Source of the DNA: Geosiphon pyriformis
Taxonomy: Eukaryota > Glomeromycota > Glomeromycetes > Archaeosporales > Geosiphonaceae
Direction: 5' to 3'
DNA: 64,000 bases
Assembly: GCA_016748015.1 (NCBI GenBank)
Contig: JAAOMT010000602.1
Location: 675,806 to 739,805, forward strand
The notes beneath the pieces are model-generated. The model saw nothing but the letters and a program-made list of their open reading frames with translations, ran no database searches and was not told the DNA's origin. A program made the translations under genes and the position numbers. Shown one piece after another: positions 54,906 to 64,000 of this stretch (within the stretch, counting starts at the first letter, position 1; every line of letters begins with the position of its first letter).

Positions 54906-55450
54906 TTGGATTTTAGGAATTTAATCTCTTTTTGGTTCATACAAGTTTTAGATTTTATTAAAAATAATAGTTTAGTTCAAGATCTTTTATCTGATTTTAA
55001 ACATTTTTTCAAGATAAGTGTGGTTGATACAAGCAGTTTTAGTGCTATTTATTCTAATTTAAAATATGTATTTTTGTTTGTAATCTTAGTTTATACTAAT
55101 GGTTTTGTTAAAAACTTTGGCTTTTTTAAAATTATTGGTAGTATAACTGCTTACTTTTTTAATCTGAGTCTATATATGAAAATAGAAATTCATGAGTTAT
55201 TGTTTTCAATTTTAATTAAGATACAGACTATTGTTTTGGCTTTCAAATATGTTCCAGTTTTCTCTAAAGTTATAATTTTTTTTGATAATTAAACCTTTTT
55301 AAATACATATTAAGTTGAACTGAAATTGATAACATTTAATTTTTGCAATAAATATTGGATTAAGCATTATTGAATCAGTAATTTAATCAAAAATAAGAAC
55401 ATTTCTGTAAATTAGACCAAACTAAAAAGTTATTTTAATGTATTAAACAA
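54906..55450 (+). pseudogene. LINE D post-RT and RNase H remnant
   Basis: 128-codon open piece at 54906-55292: VYTNGFVKNFG (catalytic Asp to Asn), ILIKIQTIVLAFKYV (Glu lost) and IIFFDN (second Asp region). It aligns with RNase H of A, B and E. The finger near 55850 is LCIYCDKMEFLDYNFVC, with the His changed. Confidence 0.72.
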
Positions 55451-56362
55451 TAAGTATACTGATAGATTGACAAATTGGGCCACTTTTTCAAAACTTGTTT
55501 TTTTAGTAAATATTAAGAAAAATTTTTTAATGGTTAATAATAAGATAGTTTTAACAATACTTGTTATTTTATTAAAATAATAAATAATATTGTAAGGTGT
55601 TTTTAATAAAAAGTTGAATCTGGTTTTAATGTTATAGATTTTTTGTGTATTGGTAACTATAATTAGAAACACACTACTTTAGTTTAACATCCTAATTTTT
55701 ATATAATAGTTGAAAACATAAGCAAAATTATTGTTAACTTATGTATATATTTAATAAAAACTTTGTATAAAAAGTTGTCAGTTGTAGTTAAAAAGTGCTT
55801 ATATGATCACAGTTATCCAAATATGCTGTGTATATATTGTGATAAGATGGAGTTTTTGGATTATAATTTTGTTTGCAGCTTTTCTGTTCAATTAAATCTG
55901 CTAAATAATTGTTTTTTTCTTTAAAAGTCTTTAACTAATATAAGTTTAGCTTTATTAATAGTTTTTTAGTTATTGGCTTTATGTGTTTTTTATATTAGTC
56001 TGTATACAATTTTGTGCAAAAAGTTTGTGTTTAAAGATTGGTTAGTAAAAGCTAAGACTTTTTTTAAAGATTTTGAGCTTGTTATGTTTAAATTAGTTGA
56101 GTTTATTTGAAATTTGGTTATTAATTATAGAAAATGAATATAGATTTTTAATTTAAAGCTTCAAATTAAAATAGATTATAGGAGTTTGTTAAATAAAAAG
56201 GACTCTATGTTTGATGTTGTTTATGGTTTTTCTGTTGAAATTTTAAATAATATTGCTTATTTGTTAGGAATTAAAGAAAATTATACTATTAGTTTTGGCT
56301 TAAAAGTTGGTTATTTGTTTTTTGTTAATATTATTAGAAAAGTTTTAGTTAATATAGATATG

Positions 56363-56505
56363 TAGTGTTGTTTTGATTGGCTATATGGCTAATTATATAT
56401 AGAAAATATGTAAATTATATTTAATTTAGAACTTTAGATAGTTGTATTATATTAGATAGTAATTGAATTTTACTTATAAATAAAAATAAAATAAAATAAA
56501 ATTAA
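56363..56505 (+). repeat. LINE D 3' UTR and tail
   Basis: Begins TAGTGTTGTTTTGATTGGCT after the ORF2 end, keeps AGTAATTGAATTTTACTTATAAA and ends in AAATA-type units. Confidence 0.7.
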
Positions 56506-57011
56506 TAAATATTATATTTATTATTATTATTAAAATAATAGTTTTTTAAGAGTTTTAAATATTTATTATCAAGTTTATTAAAAATAAAATTGTTATATAA
56601 TTAGTTAATTTAATTTTTAATAACAATAATTTAATTGTAATTATACAAAAATTGGCTGTTTTAAATAAGTTTTTAATTATAAATTTATTGTAGTATTATA
56701 AGTTTAAATAAGTTAATAAATAATAAAAAAAACAATTAAAAATAAAAAATAAAAATTTAATTAAAAAAGTAAATCAAATTTGTAAAAATTTAATATGTAT
56801 AATTAATTATATAATTATAGTTATTTGATTTTTTTGAAAAAATAAAAAAATAATTTGTAATTGTTAACAAAATAATATTACTGCTATTATTTTATGTTTA
56901 TTTTAATAATTCATAAAATTATTAACAAATATTATTGTATTTTTTAATTATTTTTTATTTAATAAATTACAAAAATAAACAAATAGCTTTTTAAATTAAT
57001 TTTTACAATAT
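56506..57011. other. AT-rich DNA between LINE D and K
   Basis: Long A/T runs, no supported gene. Confidence 0.5.
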
Positions 57012-57625
57012 AAATTAAAAAAATGTCTTCTTGGAGGTCACTTTCTGGGCTCTCTCTTTCCTTTTCAGTTGTGTTGTAGTTTATGTCGACCTGTACTTCG
57101 GATTTGCTGGTTTCCTCAGCTCTTTACAAGGGTTTTGTTTTTAATAAATGGCTTCAGGAGGCTGTTATTGTCTTCCATAATCTCAAGATTGCTGGTGTTA
57201 AAATTACTGATTTTATGCGCTCTCTATGCTCTGCTTTTAGGAATGATATTTGGTTGGTTTGTACCAAGCATCATGCTTTTATGAAAAAAAATGGCCTGAT
57301 CTCAACAGATGGATCAATTTTCATCCCAGTTTTTGGTTCAGTTTCGAGGTTGTCACCTGATATGATTAAATTGCTTGGTGTTACTGAAGCCTTTGGCATC
57401 TTTTTTGGCTTTTACAAATCTTGTTCATTTTTTTCAGATATTGGTGACATGGTTTCTGTTAATATAGTTGTGTAGTGTTATCTTGACTGGCTCAAGTGAC
57501 TGGTCACATGTGGTTAAGTGCATGATTCATGCCTAGTTTAGATCATTTCATTGATGTATTGTTCTAAATAGTGTTTGGATCTTATTTGTTAAATATAATA
57601 AAAAAAAAAATTAAAAAAAATAAGA
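57012..57625 (+). mobile_element. 5'-truncated LINE copy (element K)
   Basis: The youngest-looking LINE scrap: only the last 150 codons of ORF2 and the 3' UTR. Candidate target duplication AAATTAAAAAAA at 57012-57023 and again in 57608-57622. The UTR is the best-preserved reference for the family (GGTCACATGTGG, GTTTGGATCTTATTTGTTAAA). Confidence 0.8.
57023..57475 (+). pseudogene. LINE K ORF2 C-terminus
   Basis: One frame from 57023 with a single TAG (57077), open from 57083 to TAG 57473: TSDLLVSSALYKGFVFNKWLQEA...GDMVSVNIVV. It matches LINE B at 18636-19050 and A at 301-700. The domain function is unknown. Confidence 0.78.
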
Positions 57626-57639
57626 TATGTAAATATTTA

Positions 57640-57740
57640 CAAGTAATTTTTTATTTATAAATATTTAAATACTTAAAAATTAAAAATATAAATAAGCAAT
57701 ATAAAAAATATTAATATATAATTATTGTATTTTTTATTTG
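57640..57740 (+). repeat. Dispersed repeat R, copy 3, left part
   Basis: Matches 47940-48040 of copy 2 (TATTTAAATACTT, AATAAGCAATATAAAAAA). It is continued at 59620-59760 after element H, so H inserted into this copy. Confidence 0.55.
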
Positions 57741-57750
57741 GATTTTATGT

Positions 57751-59612
57751 TGTTTTTTTTAAGTTTAATATATAGTTCAACCACAATCTAATACTATAAA
57801 TCAAATTAAATAACACAAATTAAATATAGTTTATATATTTTTTATATATAATTAGATATAAGCTTTAGTTTAAATTAAGTTAAATTAAATAAAAAATATT
57901 GAAAATAAATTCAATTTATTAATTTTTTTAATAATACTATTCAAATTTCGACTATTAAAAATAAATTCATTAAAAAACAATTTAGTTTTTTTAATATTAC
58001 TTCTAATATTAGAATTTAATATATACTATAAAACAATTATATACTTAATAGTATTTTTACTAAAAAAAAATTTTGGCAATTAAAATTTTATTATAATTTA
58101 TATAAGTAAATTTTATTTCAGATTTAAGACAAATAATGTTTTTAAAAACACCAACCAAAAAATTGGCAAAATTATTAAAAGCAAAATTAATAATAAAAAC
58201 AGTTTAAAAAACAATAAAAAAATGTGTTAAAAAGATAAAAACCATAAAATAAAATTTATTATTAACAAAAAATAATACAAAAAGTTTAAAACTAACAACA
58301 AATTTAATAAACAACTTAAAAAAAAAGTAGTAATATCTTGTAGTTAGCAAAAAAATAATCTAAACTTTAATATTTATAACAATAATAATATTTAAAAGTT
58401 TTTTACCAAATACAATATTTGTGTAAAGTATTAGTTTTTACAACAGTTAAATTTAAAATTCATAAAACTCAAATATTATAATAGCAAAGTATTAATAACA
58501 ATAAGAATTAGGAGAATAAAAAATAAATTAAATATAGTTACCAACTTAAAAAATTATATTATTGGTTTTAAAAACAAAACATCTAAAAAAAATTAATTAA
58601 TTTGGCTTTAAAATTGTTTTAATTAGTACAAATTAGTTATTAAAAGCAGCAACAGCAGACAAAAAATTTTTAAAATTAACAACAGTATATTATTATAACT
58701 CAACAAATTTTAATTTTACAAAAATAACAACATTAAAAACACCAAAAAATTTTTAATATTATTAAAAAATATGCTAAAAAAATATTACAAAGTGCAACAA
58801 AAAAAACAAAAATTATCACAAAAAATTTTGCAATCTTAAATATAATTAAGAAAAAAAAATTATTTATAATAATATTAATAATAATAATTAAAGAAAATTT
58901 AAAAACAAAATCTATATAAAACAACTTAATATTGTCTTTTAAAATTAATTTGAATTCAATAAAACCAAACAGCAAATGAAATAAAAAAATTAACAAAAGC
59001 CAATTTAATTTTAAAAATAATACAAAGTACTAAAAAACAAAACAAAAGATATTAATATAATTTCTATTTAGTCAATTTAATTTTTAAGATTAGATAACTT
59101 AATAGATTGTTTTAATTTTAAAATTAGCAATAATCTGTTAAAAAACATTATATTTAACAATACAGCCAATAATTAATCTTAATTTATCTTAAAAAATATG
59201 CTATTATTATTGTTGTTCATATTAAAAAAAGAACTAATTATTGTTAAAAAAATCTTATTTAAAATTTTATCTGAAACCACAAAAAATTTCAGTATAATAA
59301 TAATAAATACAAATAATTACTACTGTTTTTTTGAGTTTTTGGCTTTTTTAACTATTTATAAAATAGTAATAATATTTGTAGTAAAAACAAAAAAACTAGT
59401 TTGTTTATTAATTTATTATTAAAAACTTTAAAGTTTTTAAAGAAGGTAAAAACAATATTAAAAATGCTTTAAAAGTTATTAAACTGTTTTAATAATAATA
59501 AATTTTTTTTTGTTAAAACTTTATTAATTACTATAAAGAAATATTTAAAACTTTTTTACTTTTTGTTTTAATTGTAATCATAAAATTAGAAAAAAAAATA
59601 TTTTTTATTATA
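57751..59612 (-). mobile_element. ORF1-only LINE (element H)
   Basis: Minus-strand ORF1-only copy about 1.86 kb long. 57760-57880 is the family 3' UTR. 57890-58020 is the ORF1 C-terminus of F (…TTATTTTTAATAGTCGAAATTTGAATAGTATTATT compared over 80% with F in its key positions). 58340-58450 is the CCHC region and 58733-58996 the middle part (FKLILKDNIKLF; F has SVLKDNVKLF). The start ATG is near 59577-59579. As in F and G, ORF1 joins directly to the UTR with no ORF2. It is heavily AT-drifted and somewhat shorter than F. Confidence 0.68.
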
Positions 59613-59619
59613 TTTAACA

Positions 59620-59760
59620 ATAATTTTTTGTTTTTTTATAGCTAAAAAATTTATTGTTTATATATTTGTCATAAAAATTAATAATTAAGTTAATAATTAT
59701 TATTTAATAAAATTTAATATATAATATTAAAATTGTTATTATAAATTAATTAATTAATAA
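59620..59760 (+). repeat. Dispersed repeat R, copy 3, right part
   Basis: TTTTTTATAGCTAAAAAATTTATT and AATTAATAATTAAGTTAATAATTATTATTTAA, matching 36030-36190. Confidence 0.55.
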
Positions 59761-60089
59761 TTATAATATATAATAATATAAATTATATAAATTTATAATT
59801 AATAATTAAAAAAATATAACATAATATAATAATATATAAACATATATAATTATGTTTAATTTTATAAAATTATTTAAAATTAGTTTAAAAAACACTTGTT
59901 AATAAACAAATAGTTTAATAACTTAATTAAAATTAGTTTATTTTATAAAATTAAAAATATAAATATATACAGTAATTCTAAATTATAGAACAATTATTTA
60001 TTTATTTAATAATAAAAAATTAAGCAATTAAAATTCTGATAAGCAACTAGCTTTGAAATTTAATTACACTAAAAAATAAAATTGTTACT
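59761..60089. other. AT-rich DNA upstream of LINE C
   Basis: Low-complexity A/T with AATATAATAATATA runs. No gene. Confidence 0.5.
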
Positions 60090-60233
60090 TTAAATTACAT
60101 AAAACTTTTTTTTCTCTTTCCTCTCAAATTTCTCAAAAAGTGTTTTTTATAAAAAAAGTTTTTTTGTTTTTAATTTTTCCTGTTAGTCTTTTATAATATT
60201 TCTTATACAAATAATCTTTTTGTGGTAGACCTA

Positions 60234-62054
60234 ATGGCTGCTTTAAGTAGTAGCATGTTTAATAAAAAAAAAGTATCTAAGAGTGCTTTACAAGGTTCTG
60301 TTAAAGGTTTTTTTTTCCAGAAAAAGAAAGTTTTAGTTGGCAATATTAAACATTCTAACAATAAAAAAGATATCTTTTTAGTCAAATCTATTAGTAGTGG
60401 TAGCATATATTTAGATAGAAACAGTATGTCTAATAATAGTAAGAATGATAATATAATTTTGAATGTCAATAGTGGTTTTTTTCTCAGTTTAGTGACTAAC
60501 ACTCTTAAGACCAAAAGAAAAGCAGATGTCAGTTTGGGATGTGGTTCTCCTCTTAGTTTTATTGATTATGACATGGATGAAAACAATAGTTTTTTTCTTT
60601 TTCTCCTTAATATCTCTCTAAAAAACAGATGGATTAATCCAAAGATTGTGAAAACTTAGGTAGAAGTTGCTGTAAAAAAATTATTTGTATTGGACATTAA
60701 TCTTTTGGCTATAGAAAAAAAATTGACAACAGCAAAGACTTAATTTATCAGAAATATTTTTTCATTAGTTAATGGTTTTAGAAGGACCAGTACTCCTTCA
60801 AAATTTGAAGAAATCATCTAATTAACATTTATTTTTAAAAAGAACATAAATAAGGCCATATTATTGGTTAAAGATAAAGATATTATTGTAAATAGCAATC
60901 TTAAATAACAAAAAATCAAGTCGAATCAAATTGTGATTATTAAGAAGATTTCTATGAATACACTTAAAAAAATAATCATTATTATTGTAGCTGAATTTGG
61001 AGAAATTAAGTCAATCTGTTTACAGTTAATTGGGCTATGACAAAAGATTATAGTAGAATTTGCTAAATTAAGTCAGATAAATCAATTAACAGCCAAATGG
61101 TTGTTTTTAATTGGGAAAAATTTGGTATGCATAGTCAAAACCATAAGAGATCAAAATATTTGGGCATTAAGAGCACTTCTGTTTACTTTGTTAGTCAAAA
61201 CAACTGCACATGATTTTGGAACTTTTTTGAAAAGAGCTGGTAAAAAAACTTGCATCATAAATCAATCATAAAAAACTGGTAACAAAACTTACTGTACTAT
61301 GATTGGCTTTGATTTTAATGAGAAATTAGAAGCTGTATTTTACATGGAACCAGTTTTTGGTGGTGTTAAACTCTTTTGGACAAAGTTGAACCTGATTTAA
61401 TATAAAAAGTGTGGAAAGTTTAGTCATTCTGCTTTAGAGTATAATGCAATGTTTGTATCTACTTCCAAGCTTCTTAGGTTATTTAAGAGATTTGCTTCTA
61501 AGACAAATTACCTTTAACTGGTCAAGCTGTACACCAAAAAAAATGTTCTTATATTTTAATCTGCTGTCTTTGGTAGTAAATTTTGGGCCCAAGTGGTTTT
61601 AGTGGCATTTATATCTCATAATTTATTCTCTAATTCTGGTTTTGATTTTATTTCTCTTCTTTTTTGTGTCTTAAGTTTTGATAGGAAGTTTTGTCTTACT
61701 TTAATTGGTGACTTTTCTTTAAATAATTATTTGGCATTTTTGGAATGCTTTTTGGAGCTTTTGGCAGATTAAGTTTCCATATTAGTGTGTAAACTTAGCA
61801 ACATAGATTTAGTGCTTTTGGCCTCCTCTTCTCTTTCTCATGTTTTGGCTAACTTAGTAAATAATGATTTGGATTTGGATATGGTATTAGATAACTTAAA
61901 AATTGTTTCTTTTCTTCTTTTTCTGGAAATTTCTGATCCTTTAGTTTTAGGTTTAAGTAGCTTAAAAGTTTTAACCACTAAGATGAGCAGTTTAGAATCA
62001 AAATTGGTGGCTTTTAAAGCCTCTGTTGAGTTTGTTTTGGTGAAATTAGATTAA
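60234..62054 (+). pseudogene. LINE C ORF1
   Basis: ATG 60234 gives MAALSSSMFNKKKVSKSAL. Open pieces run to TAG 60657 and onward with stops at 60740, 60820, 60906, 61268 and others. An RRM-like stretch lies at 60790-61040 (VNGFRRTSTPSKFEEI, NTLKKIIIIIVAEFGEIKSICLQLIG). The zinc-knuckle remnant YKKCGKFSHSALEYN is near 61410 (last Cys to Tyr, as in B). The coil at 61785-62054 has LGLSSLKVLTTKMSSLESKLVAFK. TAA 62052 lies in the same frame as the endonuclease. Confidence 0.78.
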
Positions 62055-62099
62055 TTGAGTGCTGGTTCAGAATTTTTAGTACATTTTTTTTTAATAAGT

Positions 62100-62880
62100 G
62101 ACTTGGTATGGAAAATTGCTACATGTAATGTTTGTGGCATTAATGTTTCAACTAAACAAGAGAATATAGTGTGCTGGCATATTAGTTCTGATAACATGAT
62201 TTTGATTATTATAGAAACAAAATTGAAATTTAATATTAGATCTTGAATTATAAATATGTTTGATGGAATATGAATTTTTATATCTGGTTTGAACAAAAAT
62301 TTTTATGGTGTTAGAGTGACTGTTATTATGAACAATTTTTTGGCTCAGCATGTGTCTAAAGTAAAGAAAATTTCTGGTTGGATTATTTTAATAAGGCTCT
62401 TGTTCAAAAGAAAACAATCAGTTACAATTTTGGATTTGTATACTGATGTTTTTACTAAAACAAAATTTGGTTAGACATTGGATATTAATTTTTTTTATTG
62501 TCAAAGTGGTCAACTCAAGTACTTTTGTGGTATTAAGTAAGAATTTCAATGAAAATGGATCTAAGAAGAGTGCAAGTTTCAGATTTTGTGTGAATTTGGG
62601 TTTGGTTAACTTATTTTGTGGACATTTATTAGTCAAAACTTCTACATAGAGCAATTTTAAAGGCATTAAGAAGGTTATCAATTTTATTTTTGTGAACAAA
62701 TATTTGGCTTTTGTAATTGTTGGCCATAAAGTCAATTTGGTGTTTGATTTCTTTAATACTGATCACAAAGCTGTTTCTGTTGCAATTAATTTGAGCAGTT
62801 TTTTGGATATTTGTCTTAATGCTAAGTACAAGTAAACTAACAAAAATAGGTAAAAGTTTAGGATTAAAAATGCAGATGTT
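62100..62880 (+). pseudogene. LINE C endonuclease domain
   Basis: WKIATCNVCGINVS, ILIIIETKLK (Glu), ILDLYTDV, FVVLSKNFNENGS (the GDFNE box with the first two residues lost), KKVINFIFV and FFNTDHKAVSV (Asp-His kept). Frame changes near 62475 and 62600. It aligns with B 31851-32600. Confidence 0.82.
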
Positions 62881-63292
62881 AATAAATGGTCTGAGTTTAG
62901 AGAGATTTTTTTGGGCAGATTCTTGAAAAAAATGGTGGATTTTAATAATGCAAAAAGCTGTAGTAAGCTGGATACTATGTGGAAAATACTAATAGAAATG
63001 GTAATTAGTTTTACTGATAAAGTTTTTTTTAGGTTTTGGTTCAGCAAACTTAACTGTGCTAAGAATAAACAATCATTGACTGGAGTTGTTAATGGCTAAA
63101 ATTGTAAAAAGTTTGGTCTTAAAGCAGAGTTCATGAACTGATTATCTTGTTGATGTCTGGACAGCTGTTGATAAGATGGAGACTGTCAAAGTTTGCATTA
63201 TAATTAATAATAGTGTTAGTTTGGATGAAATTATTGGTCATTTGTTATAAATTAAAAAAAACTATCATAGTTCTAAATATTATAAATCTAAA

Positions 63293-64000
63293 GTGGCCAA
63301 GGACAATCTTATTAGAAAAGTTATAAACAAGTGTATAAAAAATTTCTGTTCTAATAAGGGTAAGATGATTGAAAGTATTCTGGACTGGTTATTTCAGAAA
63401 ATGATACTTGATTACTTAGTAGTTGATGATGAATTAATTTTGGAGCCATGTGTGGTTAGATCCAAAGTTGACTCAATTATGAAAAAATAAACAAAAAAGC
63501 AAGTAATGCCTGATAGTCTGTCTGTTTATTGAATTGACCAATATGCTTCTTTGTATTACATTAATGATAATGTATTCTTTGAGATAATGTACAATGTAGA
63601 GCTTAATGAGCTTTTGCAGATTATTAAAAATCTGCCTAATGGGAAAGCTGCTGGCTTGTTTAGTATCCTTAATAAATTCTAGAAACATAGTAATGAGCAG
63701 GTTTTGGGTGGTTTGTTGGATATTATTAATTTGTATATGAGTTCAGATGTTGTGTTTGTGCATTGGAAAAAAGCATGAGTTTTGATAATACCTAAGCCAT
63801 ATGATTGAGAGAGGATGCTTACAAATACTAAACCAATAGTATTGGTCAAGACTATTAAAAAAGTTTTGTCTAAGATTTTTTCAGATAGAATTTTCTTGGC
63901 TTGTAGCAATTTTAATGTTTTGCACAGTGATAATTTCTCAGTTCTAAAGAGCATGTCTATTCAGACTTCAATTTTTGCTGTTGGTTTTGTTGTTGAAGAT
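63293..64000 (+). pseudogene. LINE C RT linker and first RT blocks
   Basis: 63293-63490 is the linker (CSNKGKMIESILDWLFQKMILDYLVVDDEL), nearly the same as in B. RT begins after 63590 with NELLQIIKNLPNGKAAG, LTNTKPIVLVKTIKKVLSKI and FSVLKSMSIQTSIFAVGFVVED at the window edge. The catalytic box lies beyond 64000. Confidence 0.82.

Larger units (their letters stand above)
48535..56505 (+). mobile_element. Complete but heavily decayed LINE (element D)
   Basis: Plus-strand LINE from leader (about 48535) to a (AAATA)n-type tail (56481-56502). Order: ORF1 start ATG 48672, zinc-knuckle remnant near 51080, endonuclease 51735-52440, RT 53230-54400, RNase H 55070-55450, finger near 55850, stop TAG 56362, 3' UTR. 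AT drift is extreme, and almost no open stretch exceeds 130 codons. An extra block of about 1.2 kb lies inside ORF1 (about 49450-50630). Confidence 0.8.
60090..64000 (+). mobile_element. LINE (element C), 5' two thirds, cut by the window end
   Basis: Plus-strand LINE with leader (60090-60233), ORF1, endonuclease and the start of RT at the right edge. The leader shares TTTCTCAAAAAGTG and following words with LINE B (34550-34600, minus), so its 5' end is probably complete. It is moderately decayed: many stops, but motifs are easily read. Confidence 0.88.

Noticed and set aside
48300-64000. Organellar DNA because of extreme AT content
   Set aside because: Aligns with nuclear LINEs; no rRNA, tRNA or respiratory genes are seen.
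1-64000. tRNA or rRNA genes
   Set aside because: I found no cloverleaf with A and B boxes and no rRNA-like conserved stretch by eye. A covariance-model scan would be needed to be certain.

Overview
This window reads as a transposon graveyard from an AT-rich eukaryotic nuclear genome. I find no host gene I can defend. Almost everything outside low-complexity AT sequence belongs to two kinds of retroelement. The first is an I/jockey-like non-LTR element (LINE) with ORF1, an APE-type endonuclease, a reverse transcriptase, RNase H and a C-terminal zinc finger. The second is a Ty3/Gypsy-type LTR element with a dUTPase domain inside pol. The LINE protein style, the base composition and the repeat density suggest an early-diverging fungus, most likely an arbuscular mycorrhizal (Glomeromycotina, Gigaspora- or Rhizophagus-like) genome. 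That assignment is inference, not proof.

Layout. 1-3720: an old plus-strand LINE 3' fragment (E) split by a younger minus-strand LINE (A), with an 11-bp target duplication. 4590-35525: one nested stack. Its base is an old minus-strand ORF1-only element (G). F, a plus-strand ORF1-only element, sits in G and contains LTR element 1 (6194-16075). J, a minus-strand ORF1-only fragment, also sits in G; J contains full-length LINE B (18504-34608), and B contains LTR element 2 (19055-28326). 35526-48290: anonymous AT-rich DNA with a 450-bp dispersed repeat (R), LTR element 3 (36667-46592) and a minus-strand solo LTR (46877-47830). 48535-56505: a complete but badly decayed LINE (D). 57012-59612: a 5'-truncated LINE (K) and another ORF1-only copy (H). 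60090-64000: the 5' two thirds of a LINE (C) cut by the window end.

The three LTR elements share one plan: LTR, primer site, gag with one CCHC knuckle, aspartic protease, an unusual cysteine-rich module, dUTPase, reverse transcriptase, RNase H, integrase with a GPY/F-type end, a separate third ORF of unknown function, polypurine tract, LTR. Gag and pol lie in a single reading frame with no frameshift site. In element 1 that frame runs 7,062 nt with 19 in-frame stops and no indel, and the two LTRs differ almost only by transitions. This points to cytosine deamination or a RIP-like process as the main cause of death.

The most notable observations are: an ORF1-only, HAL1-like LINE lineage with at least four copies; the cysteine-rich module and ORF3 of the LTR family; a helically spaced palindrome array and a separate 4 x 23-bp array in two U3 types; and a 19-bp Tn5 mosaic-end (Nextera) sequence in the 3' LTR of element 2, which marks an assembly artefact.
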